The notes beneath the pieces were generated by a model. The model was not told where the DNA came from. It saw only the letters and a list, made by a program, of their open reading frames with translations, and did not search any database. Below, in pieces: positions 36,084-45,037 of a stretch of 64,000 nucleotides of DNA (position 1 is its first letter; the number at the start of each line of letters is the position of its first letter). The stretch is from Chlamydia caviae GPIC (GTDB taxonomy: Bacteria > Chlamydiota > Chlamydiia > Chlamydiales > Chlamydiaceae): the NCBI RefSeq assembly GCF_000007605.1, contig NC_003361.3:620001-684000 (forward strand), in the 5' to 3' direction. Position numbers and translations under genes: made by a program.

Positions 36084-37451
36084 TTATCCACAAGTAGATC
36101 GTAGTCTTTTTTGATCTTCGAATAAGTATTCGTGAATCCTATTTAAAAGCATTATTTTTGTATCAACATCCACAAACGAAGAGACTATAGCCTCCACATT
36201 GAGTTGTATGATTTCTTTAAAAGTTAGAGGTGAAGATTTCACATGAGTTAAATGAGAATCTTCATCGGCAGGGAATCCAGATAAAAGCAACATCGTATTT
36301 TGCAAAGAAGTCCCTCCCATTTGGGGATTATCAGAACTCAATGTTACGCTAAGCTTATGGTCTCTGAATAATGCAAAGAAAGGATGCTCATCAAGATTAT
36401 TAATGATCGTTTTACCGCTCTTGTTCAATCCAGAATATTGATGCAACGAAGCTCCAAGTACCAGGTTAATAGCCGGAGCCATAACAAGTGTGATGTTTTT
36501 CTCTTGAATTTCATGAATCGTTGGCACATGTTCAATTGCCTGAAACCCATGGGCTATTCTTTGTATAGGTAAAGCTTGTATCGTTTGGTTTAAATATAAA
36601 AATCCCGTCCCCTCTCCTGCGTGAGCTTCACAACCAAATCCTTTCTCATAAGCATGACGATAACCCGAAGTTAATTTTGTTGGTGCTGCCTCAGGACAAA
36701 TTTCTGCTCCGGCAGATTGCAAGCCAACAAAGAGGTTAGGGAAGAACGACTCGGCTTCATCAAGCCAACTCGCAGCCTCTTCTGAGCGTTGTTGTGTAGA
36801 TTGCTGGAGATTAGAAGAGCCTGTTTTATTAAAACAATTGAGAAAGCGAAGGGTAATTCCTTGACTCTGGAAAAGTTGAGAAGCTCTAGAAAATAGATCA
36901 TACAATCGTAAGCGAGCTTCTAGAGGTTTAAGCGAAGGATAAATTACATAAGCTATGCGGATATTTTGTTGGACTTCGGTGTAAATGATATTATCTTGTC
37001 TACATTGTTTTAAGTAATTTTGCAGAACAAGCCACAGATCATTTTCGTTCTGGATTCCTCCCGGAGGATATCTATGCCCCTGTACGGTAGCCATAATCCG
37101 ATCAAAGCTAGCAAAATCACGGGTGATAATAGCATATTTTAATAAAGAAACATTAGGGTCCCGCTCATAGCGAATACTCTCAAAGTTTCTGAATATTTCA
37201 GCATAACTCTTGTGAGGGTTCCCATTAGAGAAGGCTGGAGATTTCCATTGATTATTCTCCCACTTTATCAGACCATTTCTGACTCCCAACTCCCAAGCTG
37301 TTTCTGGCGAAATAGTCCCTGGAAGGTGCACGTGAATATCCGCTTTAGGGAGATCTTTAATAAACTGACTCGTACAAGGAGTGTCATCGTACAACTCAGA
37401 TGTCAACTGTGACAACTGTTGGATAATTAAAAAAAACCTCTTATCGACCAT
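36084..37451 (-). CDS. add: Adenosine deaminase
   Basis: 455 residues, longer than the usual 330-350 because of an N-terminal extension and inserts. It deaminates adenosine (or deoxyadenosine) to inosine. The zinc ligands and catalytic residues are visible: DIHVHLPGTIS (His-x-His), EAHAGEGTG (His and catalytic Glu), RIAHGFQAIE and LSSDNPQMGGTS (Asp pair). About 30 bases separate it from guaA upstream, so guaB-guaA-add form one operon. Together they would turn adenosine-derived IMP into GMP, though a step from inosine to IMP is not visible here. Confidence 0.9.
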   Translation of the reverse strand: MVDKRFFLIIQQLSQLTSELYDDTPCTSQFIKDLPKADIHVHLPGTISPETAWELGVRNGLIKWENNQWKSPAFSNGNPHKSYAEIFRNFESIRYERDPNVSLLKYAIITRDFASFDRIMATVQGHRYPPGGIQNENDLWLVLQNYLKQCRQDNIIYTEVQQNIRIAYVIYPSLKPLEARLRLYDLFSRASQLFQSQGITLRFLNCFNKTGSSNLQQSTQQRSEEAASWLDEAESFFPNLFVGLQSAGAEICPEAAPTKLTSGYRHAYEKGFGCEAHAGEGTGFLYLNQTIQALPIQRIAHGFQAIEHVPTIHEIQEKNITLVMAPAINLVLGASLHQYSGLNKSGKTIINNLDEHPFFALFRDHKLSVTLSSDNPQMGGTSLQNTMLLLSGFPADEDSHLTHVKSSPLTFKEIIQLNVEAIVSSFVDVDTKIMLLNRIHEYLFEDQKRLRSTCG

Positions 37452-37480
37452 ATCTTATTTTACTTTCTTAATATCAGATC

Positions 37481-39019
37481 TTACTCCCACTCAATAGTTG
37501 CCGGCGGTTTATCGGAAATATCGTAAACCACCCTGCAAACTTCAGGGATTTCATTAATGATACGCGAGGAACAACGGTTAAGAAATTCTCTAGATAAAGA
37601 TGGCCAGCATGCTGTCATAAAATCAGTAGATTCTATTGCACGTAAAGCTATCGTATAACCGTAATGACGGCAGTCACCTTTTACAGCAACAGATTTACAT
37701 GGCAAGAAAACAGCAAAAGCTTGGCTAACCTTGTGGTATAAATTCGCTTTTTTTAGTTCTTCAATAAAAATGCTGTCAGCATTTTTCACTATTTCTACAT
37801 ATTCCCGACGAACTTCCCCAAGAACTCGGACTCCTAAACCAGGACCAGGAAAAGGATGTCGGGATATTAGGACGTCCGGCAAACCCAAAACTTTACCTAA
37901 AGCTCTAACTTCATCTTTAAAAAGAAAACGTAGAGGTTCTAAAAGCTTCAAATTCAACTTTTCTGGAAGTCCACCTACATTATGGTGAGACTTGATTACT
38001 TGTGTTGCGTCACAAGATTTTGCAGATTCAATTACATCAGAGTAAATAGTCCCCTGAGCTAACCATTGAACATCGAGATTTCTAGATACTTCATCGAAAA
38101 CTTCGATAAAGGCGGCTCCTATGACTTTACGTTTTTGCTCAGGATCTTCTATTCCGGATAGGTCATGGAAAAATTTTTCAGAAGCATCTACCACAAGGAT
38201 CTCTAACCCTAGAGAAGAGAATTGTTGTTTAACTTCTTCCACTTCATTCTTTCTTAATAGTCCAGTATCAACGAAGACACAAGACAAGCGATCACCTAGA
38301 GCATTATGAAGCAAAACAGCTAAAACAGAAGAATCTACGCCTCCAGATAGGCCGAGAAGGACACGTTCTGTTTCTCCCACCTTTTCTTTAATGCTTTGAA
38401 TAAGTTGTTTTTCTATTGTTTCAATTTTCCAAGTTTCTGAGGCCTGACAAATATGCTTCACAAAATTTGATAAAATTTTATCCCCTACGGCTTGAGAATC
38501 TGAAACTTCAGGATGGAATTGAAGACCAAAAAGTTTTTTCTCTGGGCATTCTATAGCAGCAATAGGACAGTGCTGAGAACTCGCTATAACAAAGAAATCT
38601 TTAGGAGGAATAACAACAGAATCACAATGACTCATTCGAATTTCTGTATGGAAAGCATCCTGATCAACAAGACCTTTAAAAAGTTCGCTTGGATAAAACA
38701 CTATAGGTGTATAACCAAATTCGCTTTTTCCTCCCTGAACTTCACTTCCAAAATCTCTAGCAATCAGCTGCATGCCATAGCACACTCCAAGTATAGGGAT
38801 GTTGCTGTTATAGATTTCCTTATCAACTTTAGGGCTATTCTCCTGATAAACCGAATGTGGTCCTCCTGAAAAAATTAGACCTGAGGGAGATATTTGAAGA
38901 ATCTTTTCTAAAGGTGTATTCCAAGTGAGGACCTCACAAAAAACGGAAAGCAAACGTATTTTTTTTGCTAGAACGTTCGTATATTGGGAACCAAAATCAA
39001 GAATGAGAATATTACTCAA
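37481..39019 (-). CDS. guaA: GMP synthase (glutamine-hydrolysing)
   Basis: 512 residues, normal. It aminates XMP to GMP. N-terminal class I glutamine amidotransferase: GVCYGMQ with the nucleophile Cys, and FHPEVSDS with the His-x-Glu. Then the PP-loop ATP pyrophosphatase [16 protein letters not shown], and the C-terminal dimerisation domain ending [15 protein letters not shown], the universal family ending. Middle gene of guaB-guaA-add, 15 bases after guaB. Confidence 0.96.
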   Translation of the reverse strand: MSNILILDFGSQYTNVLAKKIRLLSVFCEVLTWNTPLEKILQISPSGLIFSGGPHSVYQENSPKVDKEIYNSNIPILGVCYGMQLIARDFGSEVQGGKSEFGYTPIVFYPSELFKGLVDQDAFHTEIRMSHCDSVVIPPKDFFVIASSQHCPIAAIECPEKKLFGLQFHPEVSDSQAVGDKILSNFVKHICQASETWKIETIEKQLIQSIKEKVGETERVLLGLSGGVDSSVLAVLLHNALGDRLSCVFVDTGLLRKNEVEEVKQQFSSLGLEILVVDASEKFFHDLSGIEDPEQKRKVIGAAFIEVFDEVSRNLDVQWLAQGTIYSDVIESAKSCDATQVIKSHHNVGGLPEKLNLKLLEPLRFLFKDEVRALGKVLGLPDVLISRHPFPGPGLGVRVLGEVRREYVEIVKNADSIFIEELKKANLYHKVSQAFAVFLPCKSVAVKGDCRHYGYTIALRAIESTDFMTACWPSLSREFLNRCSSRIINEIPEVCRVVYDISDKPPATIEWE

Positions 39020-39034
39020 GATAGAAACCCTCTA

Positions 39035-40108
39035 TTATTTAGAGATTAGATAATTCGGAGCATGCTGAATGTGTTGCAAGTTATGGATGTGGCTTTCAGA
39101 TCTTCCAGAATGAGTGATTCGGGAAAATACAGCGTTCTGGCGCAATTCTTCTAAATTGCGAGCTCCTAAATAGCCCATCCCCGATCGAATCCCTCCTAGA
39201 ATTTGATAGAGAACGTCGTGAAGAGAGCCTTTGTAAGGCACAAGCCCTTCAACACCCTCTGGAACAAATTTTTTAGCATTACTTTCTTGAAAATAGCGCT
39301 CGGCACTACCTTTCTTCATAGCACCGAGAGAACCCATACCTCGATACATCTTGTAAGCACGTTCATTAATCTGAACGATTTCTCCTGGAGCCTCATCAGT
39401 TCCTGCTAGCATGCTACCGAGCATAACACAATGCGCTCCAGCAGCTAGAGCTTTAACAATGTCTCCAGAATAGCGCATCCCCCCATCGGCAATGACACGT
39501 ACAGAAGAATCACGCAATGCTTCAGAAACATCCATAATTGCTGTCAACTGAGGCAATCCTACACCCGAGATAATCCGCGTTGTACATATAGATCCGGGAC
39601 CAATCCCCACTTTAACAGCGTCTACACCAATTTCAGCCAAACAAAGAGCAGCTGCCTTTGAAACAATATTCCCCACAATGAGAGTTACAGGATAATTCTT
39701 TTTAAGGGTAAAGGCTGTATCAAGCACCAATTTAGAATGCCCATGAGCAGTGTCGACTACTAAAGCATCTATACCTGCCTCAACTAAAGCTTCTGCTCTT
39801 TCTAAACCTTGTTGACCGATACCTACGGCACCGCCAACTACTGAAGAGGCGCTTTGCGATTTTATCTGTTTTACGACAGCAACCTGTGCATTCACATCCA
39901 TATTTTTATGAACAATCCCAAGTCCTCCTGCCACACTCATGGCTGTAGCCATAGACAACTCTGTGACTGAATCCATTGCTGCAGACAAGATAGGGATAGT
40001 TAAAGATAAAGATTCTGAAACAGAAGAAGCTAAACAAGTATCTTGAGGAAGAACTTCAGAATACTGAGGAACTAATAAAACATCATCAAAAGTCAGGGCT
40101 TCGCGCAT
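39035..40108 (-). CDS. guaB: IMP dehydrogenase lacking CBS domains
   Basis: 357 residues against about 485-490 in most bacteria. It oxidises IMP to XMP with NAD. The barrel core is complete: ALTFDDVLLVPQYSEVLP, the catalytic Cys175 in GIGPGSICTTRII, the IADGGMRYSGDIVKALAAGA phosphate site split as IADGGMRYSGD, and the flap region MYRGMGSLGAMKKGS. The CBS pair normally inserted after NMDVNAQVAVVKQIKS is absent; the next residues are already the barrel (VVGGAVGIG). CBS domains carry allosteric nucleotide control, so this enzyme is likely unregulated. First gene of the operon. Confidence 0.93.
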   Translation of the reverse strand: MREALTFDDVLLVPQYSEVLPQDTCLASSVSESLSLTIPILSAAMDSVTELSMATAMSVAGGLGIVHKNMDVNAQVAVVKQIKSQSASSVVGGAVGIGQQGLERAEALVEAGIDALVVDTAHGHSKLVLDTAFTLKKNYPVTLIVGNIVSKAAALCLAEIGVDAVKVGIGPGSICTTRIISGVGLPQLTAIMDVSEALRDSSVRVIADGGMRYSGDIVKALAAGAHCVMLGSMLAGTDEAPGEIVQINERAYKMYRGMGSLGAMKKGSAERYFQESNAKKFVPEGVEGLVPYKGSLHDVLYQILGGIRSGMGYLGARNLEELRQNAVFSRITHSGRSESHIHNLQHIQHAPNYLISK

Positions 40109-40434
40109 ATACTTCTCAATGAGGAAAAATGATTAAGACCGGGCGCTGATTGAGAAACTTATTCTTCTCATCAGTAATAAATAAAAGAAAAATCGTACTC
40201 GAATACAGTTAAACGATTTCAATTGGGGGAATTGTAATACCACCACACAATAATCTCAACAGATTATTGAAGATTTTAAGAAAATCACAAGGAAATCAAA
40301 TGGAAAGCCGTTGTAGATCCTGAGACGATAAGAGAGGCTAAAATTATTCAGGAGCATTTGATTTAGAATAGGGAATAGACAAACTAGGGCTGATAAATAG
40401 CTCCTAGAGAAAAAACTATTTGGTTCATCCTTAT
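40109..40434. other. Intergenic region upstream of guaB
   Basis: 326 bases on the upstream side of guaB and downstream of the next minus-strand gene. AT-rich, holds the guaB promoter presumably in its lower part. No open frame or clear hairpin with T run noticed. Confidence 0.4.
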
Positions 40435-41259
40435 TTAATAACGCAATGGAGCGTCTTTGTATTCTTCATGAATAGTCTTTATTGACTGCTCATTAGATAA
40501 AAATGTCGTGTCTAGATAATCCTGAGCAAAATTTTCTCCGAAATTCTTTTTTACATTATCAGATTCGACTGCAGCCCAGATCATAGAATAATAACCTTTT
40601 ACTGGTAAAACATCACTGGAACACACTTGAGGTCCAGCAATCCAGGCAAAAGCTATACTACGGTTACACTTCCCCGTAGGTCTATAATCAGACACTACAA
40701 CAGGAACAAATTCATAAACTCCTTCACGACGACGACAAGACACAAAATCATCTTCTCCAATACCCAAAACAATACCGTTGCAAGATTTTCCTGGCATACG
40801 TTTTAAATTTAAAAAACCGCGATTTTTAGGACCATCTGCTTCGGTTAATCTAGTAGTCCCCCCTACACAATCAACATCTAAATTGAATATTCTTACATAA
40901 TCACGTAACCAAACAGCATAGGGATGGTATTCCTCAAGAGTATTTCTCGCTGAAGCTGGATTCATTAAACTCCCATAAACAAACATAGGAATATAAGGAG
41001 TGGTTAGATTCATTTTTGCATGTATTTCTCTCCAGATCCTACGAGATTCTTCGTCCACTCTCGCAATAACTTTAGGATCTTTATTTTCCTTTGCCAAGCA
41101 TTGTGCTGGTGTATAAGCGGCAGGATAGGAAGAAAAATCAGAAATAGGTAAGTTAATACAAAATACCTGATCAACACTAGCATCCTTTGTAAAAGTGGGT
41201 TGAGAACAACCACTAAGAACTAATAAACATCCGCATAGATATGTTATTGATTTATACAT
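40435..41259 (-). CDS. Lipoprotein with a gamma-glutamylcyclotransferase-like domain
   Basis: 274 residues from the ATG at 41259, which follows GGGGAGGA; a longer frame starts at 41319 without a ribosome site. A lipoprotein signal ends at LVLSGC, so the lipidated residue is Cys18. The domain has FVYGSLMNPASA (about 92-103), the substrate-binding YGSL motif of the GGCT-like fold, and later RRREGVYEFVPVVV, where Glu179 occupies the place of the catalytic Glu. It may therefore act on a gamma-glutamyl or other amide compound at the cell envelope. A degenerate relative lies at 42455. Assignment to the fold is from motifs only. Confidence 0.65.
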   Translation of the reverse strand: MYKSITYLCGCLLVLSGCSQPTFTKDASVDQVFCINLPISDFSSYPAAYTPAQCLAKENKDPKVIARVDEESRRIWREIHAKMNLTTPYIPMFVYGSLMNPASARNTLEEYHPYAVWLRDYVRIFNLDVDCVGGTTRLTEADGPKNRGFLNLKRMPGKSCNGIVLGIGEDDFVSCRRREGVYEFVPVVVSDYRPTGKCNRSIAFAWIAGPQVCSSDVLPVKGYYSMIWAAVESDNVKKNFGENFAQDYLDTTFLSNEQSIKTIHEEYKDAPLRY

Positions 41260-41717
41260 TAAAGATCCTCCCCTATACATGAGAAAAAGATAATTACGCA
41301 TGAGTACTCCCCAATTCATTGACTTCTATGAGAGCTGCTAATTTCTTAAGATTTTGAATATGTTCAACATAATCATTCTTCGGCATGAATTTGAATTTCA
41401 CTCTCTTTTTAACAAGCTTATGAAAAATACTTATGTGAATTTTAAATAAGCTTCAAGATATAAGCCTTGCAGGGATTCCATCATTCAAACGGATAGACCT
41501 GTCAAGCAGATAGAATTGATGAACCAATTTAAAAAAAATCCATAAGAAGTCAATAAGAGGGAAATAAGTATCCTCATGAAATTAAATGTCTTTTCTCCAT
41601 TCTGAAATTATTACGAACGATCTATCCATCTTAAGAATTCAGATGACCCATTGCGGTTAAAAAATTTTTTATATATCCTATCCAACCAAAAATTAATAAA
41701 CCAATTAGGGATTCGGC
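41260..41717. other. Divergent intergenic region
   Basis: 458 bases between the lipoprotein gene (minus) and the Inc-like gene (plus), less the untranslated in-frame extension to 41319. AT-rich, contains promoters in both directions; no repeats or open frame of note. Confidence 0.4.
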
Positions 41718-42230
41718 ATGTCAAATCCAATACCTACACAACGCCTAAATATTTCTTCTTTTCACTCAATTACGAGTCATACTTTAATGGAGGGAAATTT
41801 TTCCCCTCGCAGAGCATCTCTACGACTATTTTTAGATACAATGTTGATTGTTCTAGGTTTCTCTACTGTAGTTTCAATCTTTGTAGCAATATTTTTTCTC
41901 AATGGACTCAGCATGCTAAACACAACAACAATTGTCTTATCTGTATCGTTGATTCTGATGGGCATTATATTTATCAGCATCGGAGTGCTTTTCTTTGTCA
42001 ATAACATAGAACAAGGACTTTCAGGCATTTTGAAAAAACGTTTAAGTGAAGCAGAGTCGGAAATCAAAGATCTTAGAGATCAGCTACAAAATTATGAGCT
42101 TAATCTTGCATTTGCTCCATCGGAAGATCGTATAGAAAATTCTGAAAATATAGAACCCCCTGCATCTACAGAGGTCCCTGTAGAGACCATTGTGGAGATA
42201 GATGAACATATGAGTTCTACAACGTCTTGA
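41718..42230 (+). CDS. Small Inc-like protein
   Basis: 170 residues. A soluble N-terminus of about 36 residues is followed by two adjacent hydrophobic segments (about 37-62 and 67-95; TMLIVLGFSTVVSIFVAIFF and IVLSVSLILMGIIFISIGVL), the bilobed hydrophobic domain of inclusion membrane proteins. After this come a short coiled coil (LKKRLSEAESEIKDLRDQL) and an acidic, Glu-rich tail. This is a small version of the IncA layout. Type III secretion and an inclusion-membrane location are inferred from topology. Confidence 0.7.
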   Translation: MSNPIPTQRLNISSFHSITSHTLMEGNFSPRRASLRLFLDTMLIVLGFSTVVSIFVAIFFLNGLSMLNTTTIVLSVSLILMGIIFISIGVLFFVNNIEQGLSGILKKRLSEAESEIKDLRDQLQNYELNLAFAPSEDRIENSENIEPPASTEVPVETIVEIDEHMSSTTS

Positions 42231-42454
42231 ATGAAAATTTTAGATCAGACTTTAGCTAAAACGTTACCAAAAACAAACAGCCAAAAAATCAATCATTTAG
42301 GAAAGCTTGGGTGGATTTTCTAAAAAAACGCGTTTCTAGCACTACCTGAGCCCTATTATTTTTTTGTTTTTATTCAATGTTTTTATCGCAAACAAAGTTG
42401 CAAGTTGTTAGTGTCTTTTGCTTTTAAACTAAATATTGCAAACGAGACAAGGAT

Positions 42455-43297
42455 ATGAGAACACAAAACTTCTTTCTATCGAAAATCAGATTATTGGGTG
42501 CTTTATGCCTAGCTTCCCTTGCTGTTTTAATTACTGGATGTGATGCTGATGATGCATTTACTAGCGATAAACAATTAGTTGAAGAAGCTAAAACTTCAGC
42601 TCCAATTTTCACCAAAACCAACGGCGCTGATGACATCTGGGATACAATAAAAGCAGCCTGGGGATTATCTAAGCAGATGAATTGTGTTCCCGTAGTGATT
42701 TACGACGACCTTATGAATCCTTCCAAATTCCAAGCTAAAGGGGGAAGTATTTGGAACACTGTTGTAGAAGTTTCTAACAGCAAACGTATTTTCAACTACG
42801 ATACACGTGCCGATAAAAATGATGCACGTAATGATAAAAAAGAGAATTCTGCAAAAAATTACGCTGATATTAACGCTCTTGCTTTAGATTTACAAAACAG
42901 TAAAGAAGAATCTCATTTCACCGCTGTTTTACATGGCGTTGAAAAAGAAACATTTATCGCTTTATGCGATTATTATCCACAACACAGTTTAGTACCTGTA
43001 ATCGTAACTAAAACATCTGATGACCGTACTACTTATGGCCTCGGATTTATGTTCTCAGTAACAAACCCTGCTTTACAAACTCGTCAAGACGTGCTTCCTA
43101 ACCACGCACGTTTCTCAGAAATCTGGGATAGCATCAATTGTAAAGATGTTACTGACTTGTACGGAGAGGATTTCCCTGCAACCTATATCAATACAACAGT
43201 CCTTGCTAACGGAGAGGATTTCCCTGCAACCTATATCAATACAACAGTCCTTGCTAACGGAGAGTCTATCACCTCTTTAATCCCAGCAAACAAGTAA
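42455..43297 (+). CDS. Lipoprotein, degenerate relative of the 40435-41259 protein
   Basis: 280 residues with a lipoprotein signal ending at VLITGC (Cys28 or so). The segment VVIYDDLMNPSKF aligns with FVYGSLMNPASA of the 41259 lipoprotein, and ALCDYYPQHSLVPVIVT aligns with SCRRREGVYEFVPVVV, but the putative catalytic Glu and the GS of YGSL are gone. Both proteins also share a C-terminal LDTTFLSN/YINTTVLAN ending. It is thus probably a non-enzymatic paralog. Near the C-terminus a 48-bp segment is duplicated in tandem (separate entry), repeating 16 residues. A clean terminator follows. Confidence 0.7.
   Translation: MRTQNFFLSKIRLLGALCLASLAVLITGCDADDAFTSDKQLVEEAKTSAPIFTKTNGADDIWDTIKAAWGLSKQMNCVPVVIYDDLMNPSKFQAKGGSIWNTVVEVSNSKRIFNYDTRADKNDARNDKKENSAKNYADINALALDLQNSKEESHFTAVLHGVEKETFIALCDYYPQHSLVPVIVTKTSDDRTTYGLGFMFSVTNPALQTRQDVLPNHARFSEIWDSINCKDVTDLYGEDFPATYINTTVLANGEDFPATYINTTVLANGESITSLIPANK
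43163..43258 (+). repeat. Perfect 48-bp tandem duplication in the lipoprotein gene
   Basis: Two identical 48-base units (43163-43210 and 43211-43258), starting GGAGAGGATTTCCC. They keep the frame and repeat GEDFPATYINTTVLAN. Lack of any difference points to a very recent event. Confidence 0.95.
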
Positions 43298-43326
43298 TTT
43301 AAAGTGATCTTTAGAATACTTGTTAC

Positions 43327-43358
43327 AAAACCTCGCAAATATTTTTGCGGGGTTTTTT
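43327..43358 (+). terminator. Terminator after the degenerate lipoprotein gene
   Basis: AAAACCTCGCAAA pairs with TTTGCGGGGTTTT across a short loop (one G-T wobble), followed by T. About 30 bases after the stop. Confidence 0.88.
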
Positions 43359-43540
43359 CATTTCAACTCAATACAGACAAACATCTATTATAAAAAAAAC
43401 ACTTTTCATCAACGTCTTGCCACATCAAAAGCCTGAATAGCCTTCAAATCACAAACATCTGCAATATTTTTATTGCGTTCACATTTAATGCTTTAGAGAT
43501 TAACCTTCTAAGATTCCCAATCTCTACTTAAGGCAAATCC

Positions 43541-43987
43541 ATGTTATTAACTTACGAAACTGGTTTAGATTTTCTTCACCAAACACGAAAATATCCCTGC
43601 TTCGTAAGAAGCGCTTTCGCCCGTGAAGCCCAAATGGGTCAAGAACCGTACTTACGTTTAGGTATAGTGGATTTAACGTTAATTTCTTCTAACGATCTAA
43701 AATTGTCTTTATTAAACTCTATTCCTATTTTAGGAACTATTCGTGGTTTAGCACGTCTTTATAGCGTGTGGTCTGTTAAAGATAGAAGTAAAGACCGCGT
43801 CAAAGATTTAGTAACACACACCTTTTTAGGGATTTTCGAAACCCTAGGGTTAGGCGTAGGCCTTCTAGTTATGAAAATCGTTATTACAGCTTTGATACGC
43901 ATTGCCTTTCTTATCCTTGTATTATTTGCTGCGCTCTACCAATTCACAAGAACAAAAGTCCAACAGCTATCATGTTTTTCTGAATAA
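43541..43987 (+). CDS. Member 1 of a five-gene paralogous family, unknown function
   Basis: 148 residues. Shared family pattern: an N-terminal (Y)ETGLDFLHQTRKYPCFVRSAFAR, a middle IPILGTIRGLARLYSVWSVKDR, then a hydrophobic helix near LGIFETLGLGVGLLVMKIV (about residues 98-118) and in this member a second one (LIRIAFLILVLFAALYQF). The others lie at 46407, 47360, 48009 and 49190. The arrangement (soluble half, then one or two membrane helices) might fit small secreted membrane proteins, but I do not recognise it. It is separated from the other four by the yhhQ and tgt genes. Confidence 0.65.
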   Translation: MLLTYETGLDFLHQTRKYPCFVRSAFAREAQMGQEPYLRLGIVDLTLISSNDLKLSLLNSIPILGTIRGLARLYSVWSVKDRSKDRVKDLVTHTFLGIFETLGLGVGLLVMKIVITALIRIAFLILVLFAALYQFTRTKVQQLSCFSE

Positions 43988-44250
43988 AATTCTATAACTA
44001 ATAAAGATTAGAACAAGCAACGAAAGGAAGTTGGGTTAAACATATTATTAACCTCTCTTCCTAGCCTTCCCTTAGGAAATCTTTTAGATTTTTTAATATT
44101 CCTTTGCTCTATTTTTGTATCAAAGTAGCCCTAAAGTAAAATAGATGCAAATTAAGTTGCTTTCTCTCTATACTTTTAGATCATTTGCCAATCTAAATTC
44201 TTTATTAATTGATCTATCTTCTAGGAATCCTAGACTAAGGAGAGGCTATT

Positions 44251-44922
44251 TTGCATAATGAAATGATTTTTATAGCACAAACCGTGTTGATTGTACTGGC
44301 AGGGATATTCTTTGCTTCTAAAAGCACAGGATGGCTAACGGGATGGTTGGCTACTCTATCAGTAATTATGAATGTATTTGTGCTAAAGCAGATTGTTCTA
44401 TGCGGTTTAGAGGTGACCTCTGCTGATGTCTATATGATCGGGATCCTCTCCTGCTTAAACTTCTCTAGAGAGCTCTATGGGCAAAATAAGGTAAATGAGG
44501 CGATGATCGGCTCGTGGATTATCACAATAGCATTTCTTCTTCTAACGCAATTGCATCTCGCCCTTGTTCCTTCACCAAATGACACAACCCAAAACCATTT
44601 TATAGCGTTATTCTCACCAACACTAAGACTCACTTTAGCCTCTTTGATCACTGTGATTTTCGTGCAGATTGTGGATCTTAAGCTCTTCTCATATCTCAAA
44701 AACTTATTTCAAGATAAGGCTTTTGGAACCCGCTCAGCTATCTCTTTAATCTCCTCGCAAGTCTTAGACACCCTTCTCTTTTCTTTCCTAGGTCTCTATG
44801 GCATTGTATCCAACCTCTTTCATGTCATCCTATTTTCTCTCATTACAAAAGCGTGTGTGATTGCCCTATCAGTTCCTATCGTAGTTCTTGGCAAACATTT
44901 TAGAAAAAGAAATGCAGTGTAA
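44251..44922 (+). CDS. yhhQ: Queuosine precursor transporter, YhhQ family
   Basis: 223 residues from a TTG at 44251, chosen because AAGGAGAGG lies at the right distance. Six or so membrane helices; SADVYMIGILSCLNFSRELYGQ and QIVDLKLFSYLKN with an SLISSQVLDTLLFSFLGLYG stretch are the hallmarks of the VUT/YhhQ family (DUF165). These proteins import preQ bases or queuine. It lies 115 bases before tgt, encoding the enzyme that uses such a base, which supports the role. I recall published work that the chlamydial pair salvages host queuine directly. Confidence 0.88.
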   Translation: MHNEMIFIAQTVLIVLAGIFFASKSTGWLTGWLATLSVIMNVFVLKQIVLCGLEVTSADVYMIGILSCLNFSRELYGQNKVNEAMIGSWIITIAFLLLTQLHLALVPSPNDTTQNHFIALFSPTLRLTLASLITVIFVQIVDLKLFSYLKNLFQDKAFGTRSAISLISSQVLDTLLFSFLGLYGIVSNLFHVILFSLITKACVIALSVPIVVLGKHFRKRNAV

Positions 44923-45037
44923 CCCCTCCCACAAATTCTATTTACAGGAAAATATAGGCCACTATACGCTTATTTTTCTGTTTCCAAGCGAGATATGAAA
45001 TAATAGTTTTCTCCGGGGATAATTCAGGTTCCTAACC

